Below, piece by piece: positions 28,429 to 38,758 of a DNA stretch of 64,000 nt. How positions within the stretch are numbered: position 1 is the first letter of the stretch; every line of letters starts with the position of its first letter. The stretch comes from Streptomyces showdoensis (GTDB lineage Bacteria > Actinomycetota > Actinomycetes > Streptomycetales > Streptomycetaceae). Where the stretch lies: assembly GCF_039535475.1 (NCBI RefSeq), contig NZ_BAAAXG010000026.1:62001-126000 (forward strand), in the 5' to 3' direction. Under the pieces are notes generated by a model that was given only the letters and a program-made list of their open reading frames with translations, did no database searches and had not been told where the DNA came from. The translations under genes and the position numbers were made by a program.

Positions 28429-30027
28429 TCACTTCGAGACGTTGACGGCGGCAGGGGCGTCTTCGCCGAGCAGCTTGCCGTCAGAGGTCTCGAACTGCTT
28501 CTTGAACTCCGCGATGGCGTCGGCGACGGCCGTCAGGGTGTCGTTCGACATCTTCTTGCCCTCACGGATGGAGGTCATCAGGCCGGAGTGGCTCTGACGC
28601 AGGTACGCCAGGAGCTCGGCCTCGAAGCGACGGATGTCGGCGACCGGGACGTCGTCCATCTTGCCGGTGGTGCCGGCCCAGACGGAGACGACCTGGTTCT
28701 CGGTCGGCATCGGCTGGTACTGAGCCTGCTTGAGCAGCTCGACCATGCGCTGACCGCGCTCCAGCTGCGCCTTCGACGCGGCGTCCAGGTCGGAACCGAA
28801 GGCGGCGAACGCCTCCAGCTCACGGAACTGGGCCAGGTCCACGCGGAGGCGACCGGCGATCTGCTTCATGGCCGGGTGCTGGGCGGAGCCACCGACTCGG
28901 GAGACCGAGATACCGACGTTCAGGGCCGGACGCTGGCCGGCGTTGAACAGGTCGGACTCCAGGAAGCACTGGCCGTCGGTGATCGAGATGACGTTGGTCG
29001 GGATGAACGCCGACACGTCGTTGGCCTTGGTCTCGACGATCGGAAGACCGGTCATCGAGCCGGCGCCCAGCTCGTCCGACAGCTTCGCGCAGCGCTCGAG
29101 CAGACGCGAGTGCAGGTAGAAGACGTCACCCGGGTAGGCCTCACGGCCCGGCGGGCGGCGCAGCAGCAGCGACACGGCGCGGTAGGCGTCGGCCTGCTTC
29201 GACAGGTCGTCGAAGACGATCAGGACGTGCTTGCCCTGGTACATCCAGTGCTGACCGATGGCGGAACCGGTGTACGGCGCGAGGTACTTGAAGCCGGCCG
29301 GGTCCGACGCCGGGGCGGCGACGATGGTCGTGTACTCGAGGGCACCGGCCTCCTCCAGCGCGCCGCGGACGGACGCGATGGTGGAGCCCTTCTGGCCGAC
29401 GGCGACGTAGATGCAGCGGACCTGCTTGTTCACGTCGCCGGAGCGCCAGTTGTCACGCTGGTTGATGATCGTGTCGATGCACAGCGCGGTCTTGCCGGTC
29501 TGACGGTCACCGATGATCAGCTGACGCTGGCCACGGCCGACCGGCGTCATGGCGTCGACGGCCTTGTAGCCGGTCTCCATCGGCTCGTGGACCGACTTAC
29601 GGGCCATAACGCCCGGGGCCTGCAGCTCGAGGGCGCGGCGGCCCTCGGTCGCGATCTCGCCGAGACCGTCGATCGGGTTGCCGAGCGGGTCGACGACGCG
29701 ACCCAGGTATCCCTCACCGACACCGACGGAGAGGACCTCGCCGGTGCGCTGCACCGACTGACCCTCCTCGATGCCGCTGAACTCGCCGAGGACGATCGCG
29801 CCGATCTCGCGCTCTTCGAGGTTCAGCGCGAGACCGAGGGTCCCGTCCTCGAACTTCAGCAGCTCGTTCGCCATGGCCGAGGGAAGACCCTCGACCTTCG
29901 CGATACCGTCACCGGCCAGGCTGACCGTGCCGACCTCGTCGCGCGAGGCCGCGTCCGGCTGGTACGACTGGACGAAGGTCTCCAGTGCGTCCCGGATCTC
30001 CTCCGGCCGGATCGTGAGCTCCGCCAT
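28429..30027 (-). CDS. atpA: ATP synthase alpha subunit
   Basis: This 532-residue regulatory nucleotide-binding F1 subunit has P-loop GDRQTGKT at 173-180 and arginine finger region [14 protein letters not shown]. The ATG at 30027 with AGGGAA upstream gives the normal N-terminus [15 protein letters not shown]. Longer in-frame starts run into the leader region. It is preceded by a 127-bp gap after atpH that contains two hairpins, the longest gap inside the F1 part of the operon. Confidence 0.98.
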   Translation of the reverse strand: MAELTIRPEEIRDALETFVQSYQPDAASRDEVGTVSLAGDGIAKVEGLPSAMANELLKFEDGTLGLALNLEEREIGAIVLGEFSGIEEGQSVQRTGEVLSVGVGEGYLGRVVDPLGNPIDGLGEIATEGRRALELQAPGVMARKSVHEPMETGYKAVDAMTPVGRGQRQLIIGDRQTGKTALCIDTIINQRDNWRSGDVNKQVRCIYVAVGQKGSTIASVRGALEEAGALEYTTIVAAPASDPAGFKYLAPYTGSAIGQHWMYQGKHVLIVFDDLSKQADAYRAVSLLLRRPPGREAYPGDVFYLHSRLLERCAKLSDELGAGSMTGLPIVETKANDVSAFIPTNVISITDGQCFLESDLFNAGQRPALNVGISVSRVGGSAQHPAMKQIAGRLRVDLAQFRELEAFAAFGSDLDAASKAQLERGQRMVELLKQAQYQPMPTENQVVSVWAGTTGKMDDVPVADIRRFEAELLAYLRQSHSGLMTSIREGKKMSNDTLTAVADAIAEFKKQFETSDGKLLGEDAPAAVNVSK

Positions 30028-30072
30028 CTGGGTTCCCTGCTCTCCTTGTTGGGCCCGAAGTTTCTTAGGGGT

Positions 30073-30126
30073 CTGGGGGCCGACCCCCAGGAACTTCTGC
30101 AATCTCTGCACGGCCCAACCGGGCCG
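30073..30126 (-). promoter_or_regulatory. Two hairpins in the atpH-atpA spacer
   Basis: A 7-bp stem CTGGGGG/CCCCCAG with 4-nt loop (30073-30090) and a 6-bp stem CGGCCC/GGGCCG (30111-30126) lie in the mRNA upstream of atpA. They may slow exonucleases or tune alpha translation; neither has a U-tract. Function is inferred. Confidence 0.4.
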
Positions 30127-30154
30127 CATGTTGCTGTCTTGCTAGTGGCTGATG

Positions 30155-30970
30155 TCAGCCGGCCAGTCGCCGGGTCGCCTCGTCGAGGCGCTCCGCGATG
30201 GTCCCGTTGATGACCTCGTCACCGACCCGCACCGTGATCCCGCCGAGGACCGCCGGGTCCACGTCCAGGTTCAGGTGCATCTGGCGGCCGTACAGCTTGG
30301 CCAGCACGGCACCGAGGCGCTGCTTCTGCTGGTCGCTCAGCGGCACCGCCGAGGTGACGACGGCGACCATCCGGTCCCGGCGCGCCGCGGCGAGCTTGGA
30401 CAGGGACTCGAGTCCCGCTTCCAGGCTACGTCCCCGGGGCTGGGTCACCAGACGGACGACGAGTCGCTCGGTGACGGCGTTGGCCTTGCCGCCGAGCAGG
30501 CTGCGGAGCAGCTCGCCCTTGGCGGAGGCCGTGGCCGACTTGTCCGTCAGCGCCGAGCGGAGCTCGGGGCTGGACGAGACGATCCGGCCGAACCGGAACA
30601 GCTCGTCCTCGACGCTGTCGAGGGCGCCCGCACGCTGGGCGGCGGTGAGGTCGGCGATGTTCGCCAGCTCCTCGGCCGCGTCGACCAGGTCACGGGAGTT
30701 CGACCAGCGCGAGCGGACCATGCCGGACACCAGGTCGACGGTCTCGCCGCCCACCTGACCGGACAGGAGTCGCCGCGCGAGCTCGGCCTTGGCCTCGCCC
30801 GCCTGCGCCGGGTCGGTCAGGACCCGACGCAGCGACACCTCGCGGTGGAGCAGCGCGGTGACCGCGGCCAGCTCACCGGCGAGCACCGCCGCGTCGACCG
30901 ACGTGTTGTCGGTCAGCGCGTCGAGGGCCTCGCGCGCGGCGCCCAGCGCCTCGCGGCTCGCTCCGTTCAT
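30155..30970 (-). CDS. atpH: ATP synthase delta subunit
   Basis: This 271-residue F1 peripheral-stalk subunit is longer than the roughly 180-residue enterobacterial protein, as usual in actinobacteria. Family similarity is clearest in the C-terminal half with VVTSAVPLSDQQKQRL and DVDPAVLGGITVRVGDEVING. It overlaps atpF by 4 bp. Confidence 0.95.
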   Translation of the reverse strand: MNGASREALGAAREALDALTDNTSVDAAVLAGELAAVTALLHREVSLRRVLTDPAQAGEAKAELARRLLSGQVGGETVDLVSGMVRSRWSNSRDLVDAAEELANIADLTAAQRAGALDSVEDELFRFGRIVSSSPELRSALTDKSATASAKGELLRSLLGGKANAVTERLVVRLVTQPRGRSLEAGLESLSKLAAARRDRMVAVVTSAVPLSDQQKQRLGAVLAKLYGRQMHLNLDVDPAVLGGITVRVGDEVINGTIAERLDEATRRLAG

Positions 30971-31512
30971 CGGACGGCCTCGGCCTTCTCCTCGAGCTCC
31001 TCGAGGAACCGGTCGATGGTGCGGCTCTGGCGGGCGACGTCCTCGAGGGACTCGCCGACCAGCTTCGCGGCCAGATCGGTGGCGAGCTTGCCGACGTCCT
31101 GACGCAGAGCGGCGGAGGCGGCCTTGCGGTCGGCCTCGATCTGGGAGTGACCGGCCGCGACGATCTCCTCGCGCTGGCGCTGGCCTTCCGCCTTCATCTC
31201 CTGGATGATCGCGGTGCCCTGCTCCGTCGCCTCCTGGCGGAGACGCGCGGCTTCGTGGCGGGCCTCGGCGAGCTGGGCCTTGTACTGCTCCAGCACACTC
31301 TGAGCCTCGATCTGGGCCGACTGGGCCTTCTCGATGCCACCCTCGATGGCCTCGCGGCGCTCTTCCAGAACCTTGTTGATGTTCGGGAGGAGCTTCTTGG
31401 CGAGGAAGCCGAAGACGATGACGAAGGCGATCAGGCCGATGACGAGCTCATCGAGATGCGGGATGAGCGGAGGCTGGGGCTCCGCCGCTTCCGCAAGAAG
31501 CAGAGCGTTCAC
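30967..31512 (-). CDS. atpF: ATP synthase b subunit
   Basis: This 181-residue Fo stator subunit has one N-terminal membrane helix (ELVIGLIAFVIVFGFLAKKL) and a long charged coiled coil that reaches the F1 delta subunit. The GTG start at 31512 has GGAAGG upstream. It follows atpE by 41 bp. Confidence 0.96.
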   Translation of the reverse strand: MNALLLAEAAEPQPPLIPHLDELVIGLIAFVIVFGFLAKKLLPNINKVLEERREAIEGGIEKAQSAQIEAQSVLEQYKAQLAEARHEAARLRQEATEQGTAIIQEMKAEGQRQREEIVAAGHSQIEADRKAASAALRQDVGKLATDLAAKLVGESLEDVARQSRTIDRFLEELEEKAEAVR

Positions 31513-31553
31513 ATCAGTGCCTTCCGTAAAAAGGGTCGGGCTGTCGGTCCGGC

Positions 31554-32686
<1,133 letters not shown>

Positions 32687-32911
32687 CGCGGGCTCCTTCA
32701 GCGTGGCGCATAGGTACGGCAACCTCGTTGTGTCGGCGCGGCACGCAGCCGCGGGTCGGCACTGGACTGGTCTTACGGATAAGGGGGCGGCGGTTCGGCA
32801 TCGAGCCTCGCGCTGGGACAGGCGCCGTTTCGGATGCCCGCGCCCGCAGTGCCGCAGTTGGCACCGGACGATAGCAGGAAGCCGAACTCGCCTTTATCCC
32901 GGCCCTACCCT

Positions 32912-33325
32912 TCACGACTTCGACCCGGTGTTCTCGGGGTCGACGTACATGATCTTGGCCTTCATGTAGGCCCGGGCCTGTGCGGCGACCCACACCACGG
33001 TCGTGGCGAGAAGCGTGAACGCGAAGGCCTTGAAGTCGAACGCCGAGGTGTCCTTCAGCAAGGCCAGGAAGACGAAGAGCACCAGCAGTTGGGCCGTGTA
33101 GAGCATGAGTCCCATGGCCTGGAACAACTGCGGGAGCTTCTTTGCCGTCCGCTGCAGAACCACCAGCCCGAGGCCCATGAAGAGGATGACCACCAGGGTG
33201 CCGACGACGGCGCCGAGAGCGCCCTTGCCGCCCGCGACGACACCACTGACGACGGTCGCGATGGCGCCGGCGGCAGCGGTGGGTACGGCGGTGTGCAGCA
33301 GTAGGCGTGCGTCGTTGGACGGCAT
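32912..33325 (-). CDS. atpI: AtpI-like ATP synthase assembly protein
   Basis: This 137-residue protein has four membrane helices (AAGAIATVVSGVVAGGKGAL and MGLMLYTAQLLVLFVFLALL among them). AtpI helps c-ring assembly and is encoded at the head of atp operons. Similarity is weak, so the call rests on size, topology and position. Start chosen at ATG (MPSNDARLLLH) with GGAGA upstream. Confidence 0.82.
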   Translation of the reverse strand: MPSNDARLLLHTAVPTAAAGAIATVVSGVVAGGKGALGAVVGTLVVILFMGLGLVVLQRTAKKLPQLFQAMGLMLYTAQLLVLFVFLALLKDTSAFDFKAFAFTLLATTVVWVAAQARAYMKAKIMYVDPENTGSKS

Positions 33326-33599
33326 GGCGGTGTCTCCGCTTGCTGGAGGGGGCGATGGTGTCGTCGAGGACGAGCGTAATCCCGGTCCGAGGTGGGTCTC
33401 GGGGCCAACAGACCGTCGCACTACGGTCTTTCGGCACTGTCGCCGGGTCTCGTGAACCGTATCACAAACTATTTGAATAGGTCTTTACTCGGGGGGTGTG
33501 CCAACTGTCACACCTGAGAGTTAACGCGCCCGTGTGTGCAGGACAGCGGGGTGGCTTGTCTGGTATTGGCACCGGATGCGGCATTCGCAAACGGGTGCG

Positions 33600-34925
33600 T
33601 CAACCGCGCGCCCCGGCCTTACTCCGGTCGGAGAAGCGCGCGCGGTTGCCGATGGCGGTCGAGCCGTTGACCCCGGCCGGCACGGGCAGCCGCTCCTCCT
33701 CCGGCACCTCGGACGCCCCCGCGAGGCCCGCCGCCGTCTCCGGCACCGGGACGTGCTTGCGGCGCCGGTAGCGCGGCGGCACGACCGCCTCCGCCCAGCG
33801 CGGGGCCCGGGGGGTGAACCGCGGCAGCAGGAGCAGCACGAGGCCGACCGCGCTCAGGAAGACCACGGTGAGGACGATCCACATCGACGTCGAGTGCACC
33901 GAGTAGGCCAGCGTGCCGAAGGCGATCAGGGCCGACCAGAAGTACATGATCAGCACGGCGCGGCTGTGCGAGTGCCCGATCTCCAGGAGCCGGTGGTGCA
34001 GGTGCCCGCGGTCCGCGGCGAACGGCGACTGGCCCTTCCAGGTGCGGCGCACGATCGCCAGCACCAGGTCGGCCATCGGGATCGCGATGATGGTCAGCGG
34101 CAGCACCAGCGGGATGAAGACCGGCAGGGCCGCGTGGGTCGCCGCCTTGGTCGAGCCCTCGAAGATCTTCAGCGCGTCGGGGTCGACCTGCCCGGTGATG
34201 GAGATGGCCGAGGCGGCCAGGATCAGGCCGATCAGCATCGAGCCCGAGTCGCCCATGAAGATGCGCGCCGGGTGCATGTTGTGCGGCAGGAAGCCCAGGC
34301 ACATGCCCATCAGGATCGCGGCGAACAGGGTCGCGGGGGCGGCCGCCTCGATCGTGTAGCCGAACCAGATCCGGTACGCGTAGAGGAAGAAGGCGGCGGC
34401 GGCGATGCACACCATGCCGGCGGCCAGGCCGTCGAGGCCGTCGACGAAGTTCACGGCGTTGATGGTGAGCACGACCAGGGCGACGGTGAGCAGCGTGCCC
34501 TGCCACTGGGTGAGCGCGACCGTGCCCACGCCGGGGATGGGCAGCCACAGGATCGTCAGACCCTGCATCACCATCACGCCGGCGGAGATCATCTGCGCGC
34601 CCAGCTTGATCAGCGCGTCCAGCTCGAACTTGTCGTCGAGGACGCCGATCAGCCAGATCAGGGCGGCGCCGGAGAGCAGCGCGCGCGGCTCGTTGGACAG
34701 CTCGAAGACGCTGTTCAGGTTCTGCAGGTGGTCGGCGACCAGCAGTCCCGCGCACAGCCCGAAGAACATGGCGATGCCACCGAGCCGCGGTGTCGGTTCT
34801 CGGTGTACGTCGCGGGCGCGGATCTCCGGCATCGCCCCGGTCGCGATGGCGAACTTCCGCACCGGACCGGTCAGCAGATAGGTCACCGCGGCCGTGACAC
34901 AGAGCGTCAGCAGGTAATCACGCAC
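33600..34925 (-). CDS. Undecaprenyl-phosphate sugar-1-phosphate transferase (WecA/TagO/MraY family)
   Basis: This 441-residue integral membrane enzyme of about eleven helices transfers a sugar phosphate (probably GlcNAc-1-P) to undecaprenyl phosphate, the first lipid-linked step of wall-polymer synthesis. Landmarks: the DVHREPTPRLGGIAMF cytoplasmic loop, LIGVLDDKFELDAL with the metal-binding DD, NAVNFVDGLDGLAAG and the His-rich DRGHLHHRLLEIGHS. The GTG at 34925 gives the usual start VRDYLLTL. Longer in-frame GTGs at 34937 and 34964 exist. It is encoded between glyA and atpI. Confidence 0.92.
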   Translation of the reverse strand: MRDYLLTLCVTAAVTYLLTGPVRKFAIATGAMPEIRARDVHREPTPRLGGIAMFFGLCAGLLVADHLQNLNSVFELSNEPRALLSGAALIWLIGVLDDKFELDALIKLGAQMISAGVMVMQGLTILWLPIPGVGTVALTQWQGTLLTVALVVLTINAVNFVDGLDGLAAGMVCIAAAAFFLYAYRIWFGYTIEAAAPATLFAAILMGMCLGFLPHNMHPARIFMGDSGSMLIGLILAASAISITGQVDPDALKIFEGSTKAATHAALPVFIPLVLPLTIIAIPMADLVLAIVRRTWKGQSPFAADRGHLHHRLLEIGHSHSRAVLIMYFWSALIAFGTLAYSVHSTSMWIVLTVVFLSAVGLVLLLLPRFTPRAPRWAEAVVPPRYRRRKHVPVPETAAGLAGASEVPEEERLPVPAGVNGSTAIGNRARFSDRSKAGARG

Positions 34926-35032
34926 GGGCTGCCCCACAGGAATCGCTGGCCATCTCAGCCCCACACCCTAGCCGGGCCGTCCCCATGCTTGAGGACATAC
35001 GGGGACCGTGAACGGTTGCGGGGTCCCGCCTT

Positions 35033-36298
35033 TTACCGGCCATACGGGGGAAAACGCCCGGCGAGTTCGCGCACTTCGGCGCGCACCCTGGCCGTTTCCC
35101 GCGGGTCGTCGCGCAGCGCCGCGGTGAACAGCGCGGCGATCCGGGCCATCTCCGGCGACCCCATCCCCTGCGTGGTCACGGCCGCCGTGCCGAGCCGGAT
35201 GCCCCGGCCGTCCCCGTACGGGAGCGCGCACGTGTCCAGGACCACACCGGCGGCGGCCAGCCGGGCCCGCGCGGTGCGGCCGTCGAGGCCCAGCGGCGCC
35301 GGGTCGGCGGTGATGAGGTGGGTGTCGGTGCCGCCGGTGGTCAGCTGGAAGCCCTCGGCGGCGAGCGCGGCGGCCAGCACGCGGGCGTGCTCGACCACCT
35401 GGTGGGCGTACCCGGTGAAGGCGGGTGTGGACGCCTCGCCGAAGGCGACGGCCTTGGCGGCGATGGTGTGCATCTGCGCCCCGCCCTGCGAGAAGGGGAA
35501 CACCGCCCGGTCGACCCGCTCGGCCAGCTCCGCCCCGCACAGGATCAGCCCGCCGCGCGGGCCGCGCAGCACCTTGTGCGTGGTGCCGCAGACGATGTCC
35601 GCGTACGGGACGGGACTCGGGGCCGCGCCGCCGGCGACCAGGCCCAGCGGGTGGGCGGCGTCGGCGATCAGATAGGCGCCCACCTCGTCGGCGATGGCGC
35701 GGAAGATCCCGTAGTCGGGGTGGCGCGGGTAGGAGATCGACCCGCAGACGATCGCTTTCGGCCGATGGTGCCGGGCGAGGGCGGCGACCTGCTCGTAGTC
35801 GACGAGCCCGGTCTCCGCGTCCACGCCGTACGGGACGAAGTCGAACCAGCGGCCGGAGAAGTTCGCGGGCGAGCCGTGCGTGAGGTGCCCGCCGTACGCG
35901 AGCCCCATCGCGAGCACGGTGTCCCCGGGCCGCAGCAGCGCCGCGTAGGCGGCGAGCACGGCGGAGGAGCCCGAGTGGGGCTGCACGTTGGCGTGCTCGG
36001 CCCCGAAGAGCGAGCGGGCCCGGTCGACCGCGATCCGCTCGGCGGCGTCCGCGTACTCGCAGCCGCCGTGGTGGCGGGCGCCGGGATAGCCCTCGGCGTA
36101 CTTGTTGGCGAGCTGCGACCCGAGGGCGGCCAGGACGGCCGGGGAGGTGAAGTTCTCGGCGGCGATCAACTGCAGCCCGTCCCCCTGCCGCCGCACCTCG
36201 CCGAGCAGCACGTCGGCGATCTCGGGATCCTGGCGGCGCAGGACGTCGAGGGGGCTCGGACTCTGGTTCTCGACCTCGGGAGGCGCGGTGACCGGCAT
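35033..36298 (-). CDS. glyA: Serine hydroxymethyltransferase
   Basis: This 421-residue PLP enzyme interconverts serine and glycine with tetrahydrofolate. Landmarks: LQLIAAENFTSPAVL, the NKYAEGYPGARHHGG loop and the Schiff-base lysine in DIVCGTTHKVLRGPRGG. Streptomyces usually has a second glyA elsewhere, so this may be the auxiliary copy. Start ATG at 36298 (MPVTAPPEVENQ). Confidence 0.92.
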   Translation of the reverse strand: MPVTAPPEVENQSPSPLDVLRRQDPEIADVLLGEVRRQGDGLQLIAAENFTSPAVLAALGSQLANKYAEGYPGARHHGGCEYADAAERIAVDRARSLFGAEHANVQPHSGSSAVLAAYAALLRPGDTVLAMGLAYGGHLTHGSPANFSGRWFDFVPYGVDAETGLVDYEQVAALARHHRPKAIVCGSISYPRHPDYGIFRAIADEVGAYLIADAAHPLGLVAGGAAPSPVPYADIVCGTTHKVLRGPRGGLILCGAELAERVDRAVFPFSQGGAQMHTIAAKAVAFGEASTPAFTGYAHQVVEHARVLAAALAAEGFQLTTGGTDTHLITADPAPLGLDGRTARARLAAAGVVLDTCALPYGDGRGIRLGTAAVTTQGMGSPEMARIAALFTAALRDDPRETARVRAEVRELAGRFPPYGR

Positions 36299-36519
36299 GG
36301 GGGGCTCCGGGCGTGAGCGGGCTAGAAATCCACTGTAGGCACCCGGGGCCGCCCCCGCCGCCCCACTGGGCCACCCGTGGCCCGGCAGCCCCCCACCGAG
36401 GCGCTGACGGCCCCGTCCCGCCCTCCACGCACCCCTCGCACCGCTCGGCCCCAGGGGGCCTCCCCGGCTTCGGGCCGCTGCGCCGGCCTCCGACCGGCGG
36501 TCGTGGGCACCAGGTGGCG

Positions 36520-37173
36520 TCAGCGCCTCGCCGCCACGCCCGTCAGCGCCGTCACCACCGGGTCCAGCGCCTGGTTGATCTCGTCGCCGATCGAGCGGAA
36601 GAAGGTGATGGGCGCCCCGTACGGGTCGTTCACCTCGTCCGCCTCCGCCGACGGGGCCAGGAGCCACCCGCGTAGAGCCGCGGCGGCGCGGACCAGGGCG
36701 CGGGCGCGGTCGATGGTGTCGTGGCCGTCGCGGGGGTCGGGCAGGGTCGTCGGGTCTATCGCCCGGACGAGGCGGGTGAACTCCTTCAGGGTGAAGGTGC
36801 GCAGGCCCGCCGAGTGGCCCATCGAGATGACCTGCGCGCGGTGGTCGCGGGTCGCGGTGAGGACCAGGTCGGCGCGGATGACGTGCTCGTCGAGGAGCTC
36901 GCGTCCCACGAAGCCGCTGTAGTCGGCGCCGAAGTCCGCGAGGACCAGCTCGGCGTTGGCCTCCATGGGGGCGCCCTCGTGGCCCCAGGTACCCGCGCTC
37001 TCCACGATGAGGCCGCCGCCCAGCGGATCGCCGAGGCGGTCGCTCAGGGCATGGCGGGTCAGCCGCTCGGTGATCGGCGAGCGGCAGACGTTGCCGGTGC
37101 TGACGTGGAGGATGCGGAAGGTGGTGCCGTCGTTCGGGTGCCCCGCTATGCCACGCCCCTCAGGGGCGGTCAA
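36520..37173 (-). CDS. Low-molecular-weight phosphatase-like protein lacking the catalytic cysteine
   Basis: This 217-residue protein has the fold and P-loop of low-molecular-weight tyrosine phosphatases, but the loop reads VSTGNVCRSPITER. The nucleophilic Cys of the usual C-x5-R motif is Ser here; the second Cys and Arg are kept. The C-terminal acid-loop motif LPDPRDG is present. It is longer than the usual 150 residues. The start is TTG, whose TTGA overlaps the sua5 stop. It may be a pseudo-enzyme that binds phosphotyrosine, or it may use another residue. Confidence 0.83.
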   Translation of the reverse strand: MTAPEGRGIAGHPNDGTTFRILHVSTGNVCRSPITERLTRHALSDRLGDPLGGGLIVESAGTWGHEGAPMEANAELVLADFGADYSGFVGRELLDEHVIRADLVLTATRDHRAQVISMGHSAGLRTFTLKEFTRLVRAIDPTTLPDPRDGHDTIDRARALVRAAAALRGWLLAPSAEADEVNDPYGAPITFFRSIGDEINQALDPVVTALTGVAARR

Positions 37174-37817
37174 TTCGCCACCTCGAGGTCGGGTACCACC
37201 TTCCGGAGCTCCTCCGCGCTGAGCGCGCCGGCGCGCAGCAGCACCGGCACCTTGCCCGTCACGTCGACGATCGACGACGGCACGATGCCGGGGGTCTTGC
37301 CGCCGTCCAGGTACACGGAGACGGAGTCGCCGAGCATGCCCTGGGCCGCGTCGCAGTCCTCCGGCGACGGGTGCCCGGTCAGGTTGGCCGAGGAGACCGC
37401 CATCGGGCCGACCTCGGTGAGCAGCTCGATGGCGACCGGGTGCAGCGGCATCCGGATCGCGACGGTGCCCCGGGTGTCGCCCAGGTCCCACTGGAGCGAG
37501 GGCTGGTGCTTGGTGACCAGGGTGAGCGCGCCGGGCCAGAAGGCGTCGACGAGCTCCCAGGCCTGCTCGGAGAAGTCCGTGACGAGGCCGTGCAGCGTGT
37601 TCGGGGAGCCGATCAGGACGGGCGTCGGCATGTTCCGGCCGCGGCCCTTGGCCGCGAGCAGGTCCGCGACGGCCTCCGAGCTGAAGGCGTCCGCGCCGAT
37701 CCCGTACACGGTGTCGGTGGGCAGGACGACGAGCTCGCCGCGGCGTACGGCGGACGCGGCCTCACGCAGACCCGTCGCACGGTCCGTCGCCTCGTTGCAG
37801 TCGTATCGCCGAGCCAT
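37170..37817 (-). CDS. L-threonylcarbamoyladenylate synthase (Sua5/YrdC family)
   Basis: This 215-residue enzyme makes threonylcarbamoyl-AMP from Thr, bicarbonate and ATP for the t6A modification of ANN-decoding tRNAs. Landmarks: LVVLPTDTVYGIGADAF, AKGRGRNMPTPVLI and PMAVSSANLTGHPSP. The ATG at 37817 shares its A with the stop of an 18-codon upstream ORF (TGATG). A GTG one codon earlier is possible. It is in an operon with prmC and prfA, as in many bacteria. Confidence 0.93.
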   Translation of the reverse strand: MARRYDCNEATDRATGLREAASAVRRGELVVLPTDTVYGIGADAFSSEAVADLLAAKGRGRNMPTPVLIGSPNTLHGLVTDFSEQAWELVDAFWPGALTLVTKHQPSLQWDLGDTRGTVAIRMPLHPVAIELLTEVGPMAVSSANLTGHPSPEDCDAAQGMLGDSVSVYLDGGKTPGIVPSSIVDVTGKVPVLLRAGALSAEELRKVVPDLEVAN

Positions 37818-37873
37818 CACTCGCCTGCCTTCTCGTACGCGTCGTAGCTGTTCTGCCGGGTCTGCCTGGTCAT
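37817..37873 (-). CDS. 18-codon coupling mini-ORF between prmC and sua5
   Basis: The ATG at 37873 overlaps the prmC stop (ATGA), the frame encodes MTRQTRQNSYDAYEKAGE, and its TGA overlaps the sua5 ATG (TGATG). The double overlap fits exactly between the two genes and would carry ribosomes across the gap. Whether the peptide is stable or functional is unknown. Confidence 0.5.
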   Translation of the reverse strand: MTRQTRQNSYDAYEKAGE

Positions 37874-38715
37874 GGCGTTGCCTTGCGGGCCGTCGCGAAG
37901 CGCGGCCGGTTGTTCAGGTCGGGGTGGTCGGCGGCGTCCGCCCAGCCGGCCTCCTCGTTGAAGATCCACGGCACCTGGCCGCCCTGCGTGTCCGCGTGCT
38001 CGATGACGACGAGCCCGCCGGGCCGCAGCAGCCGGTGCGCGGTGCGCTCGATGCCCCGGATGGTGTCCAGGCCGTCCTCGCCGGAGAACAGCGCCATGTC
38101 CGGGTCGTGGTCCCGGGCCTCGGGGGCCACGTACTCCCACTCGGTGAGCGGGATGTACGGCGGGTTGGAGATGACCAGGTCGACCTGGCCGTTGAGCTCC
38201 GGCAGGGCGTCCAGCGCGTCGCCCTGGTGGACCGTGACGCGCGAGCCCTCCGCGTTCTTGCGGGTCCACACGAGCGCGTCGTCGGACAGCTCCACCGCGT
38301 GCACGCGCGAGCGCGGCACCTCCTGCGCCATGGCGAGCGCGATGGCGCCCGAGCCGGTGCACAGGTCGACGATGAGCGGCTCGACGACGTCCATGGCCCG
38401 TACGGCGTCTATGGCCCAGCCGACGACCGACTCGGTCTCGGGGCGCGGCACGAACACGCCGGGGCCCACCTGGAGCTCCAGGTAGCGGAAGAACGCCCGG
38501 CCGGTGATGTGCTGGAGGGGTTCGCGCGCCTCGCGGCGCGCGATGGCCTCCCAGTAGCGGGCGTCGAAGTCCGCGTCCTTGACGTTGTGCAGCTCCCCCC
38601 GCTTGACGCCGTGCACGAACGCGGCGAGCTCCTCGGCGTCGAAACGCGGTGAGGGAACGCCGGCGTCGGCCAGCCGCTGGGTGGCCTGGGCCACCTCGGC
38701 AAGCAGCAGGTTCAC
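37870..38715 (-). CDS. prmC: Peptide chain release factor N5-glutamine methyltransferase
   Basis: This 281-residue SAM-dependent enzyme methylates the Gln of the GGQ motif of RF1 and RF2. It has an N-terminal helical domain, SAM motif VDLCTGSGAIALAMA and catalytic NPPYIPLTEWEY. The GTG at 38715 has GGAGGA upstream. It lies 43 bp after prfA, which encodes its substrate. Confidence 0.96.
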   Translation of the reverse strand: MNLLLAEVAQATQRLADAGVPSPRFDAEELAAFVHGVKRGELHNVKDADFDARYWEAIARREAREPLQHITGRAFFRYLELQVGPGVFVPRPETESVVGWAIDAVRAMDVVEPLIVDLCTGSGAIALAMAQEVPRSRVHAVELSDDALVWTRKNAEGSRVTVHQGDALDALPELNGQVDLVISNPPYIPLTEWEYVAPEARDHDPDMALFSGEDGLDTIRGIERTAHRLLRPGGLVVIEHADTQGGQVPWIFNEEAGWADAADHPDLNNRPRFATARKATP

Positions 38716-38758
38716 GCTGGTCCTCCGTGGTGCGGGTGGGGCTGACGAGATACGCGTC

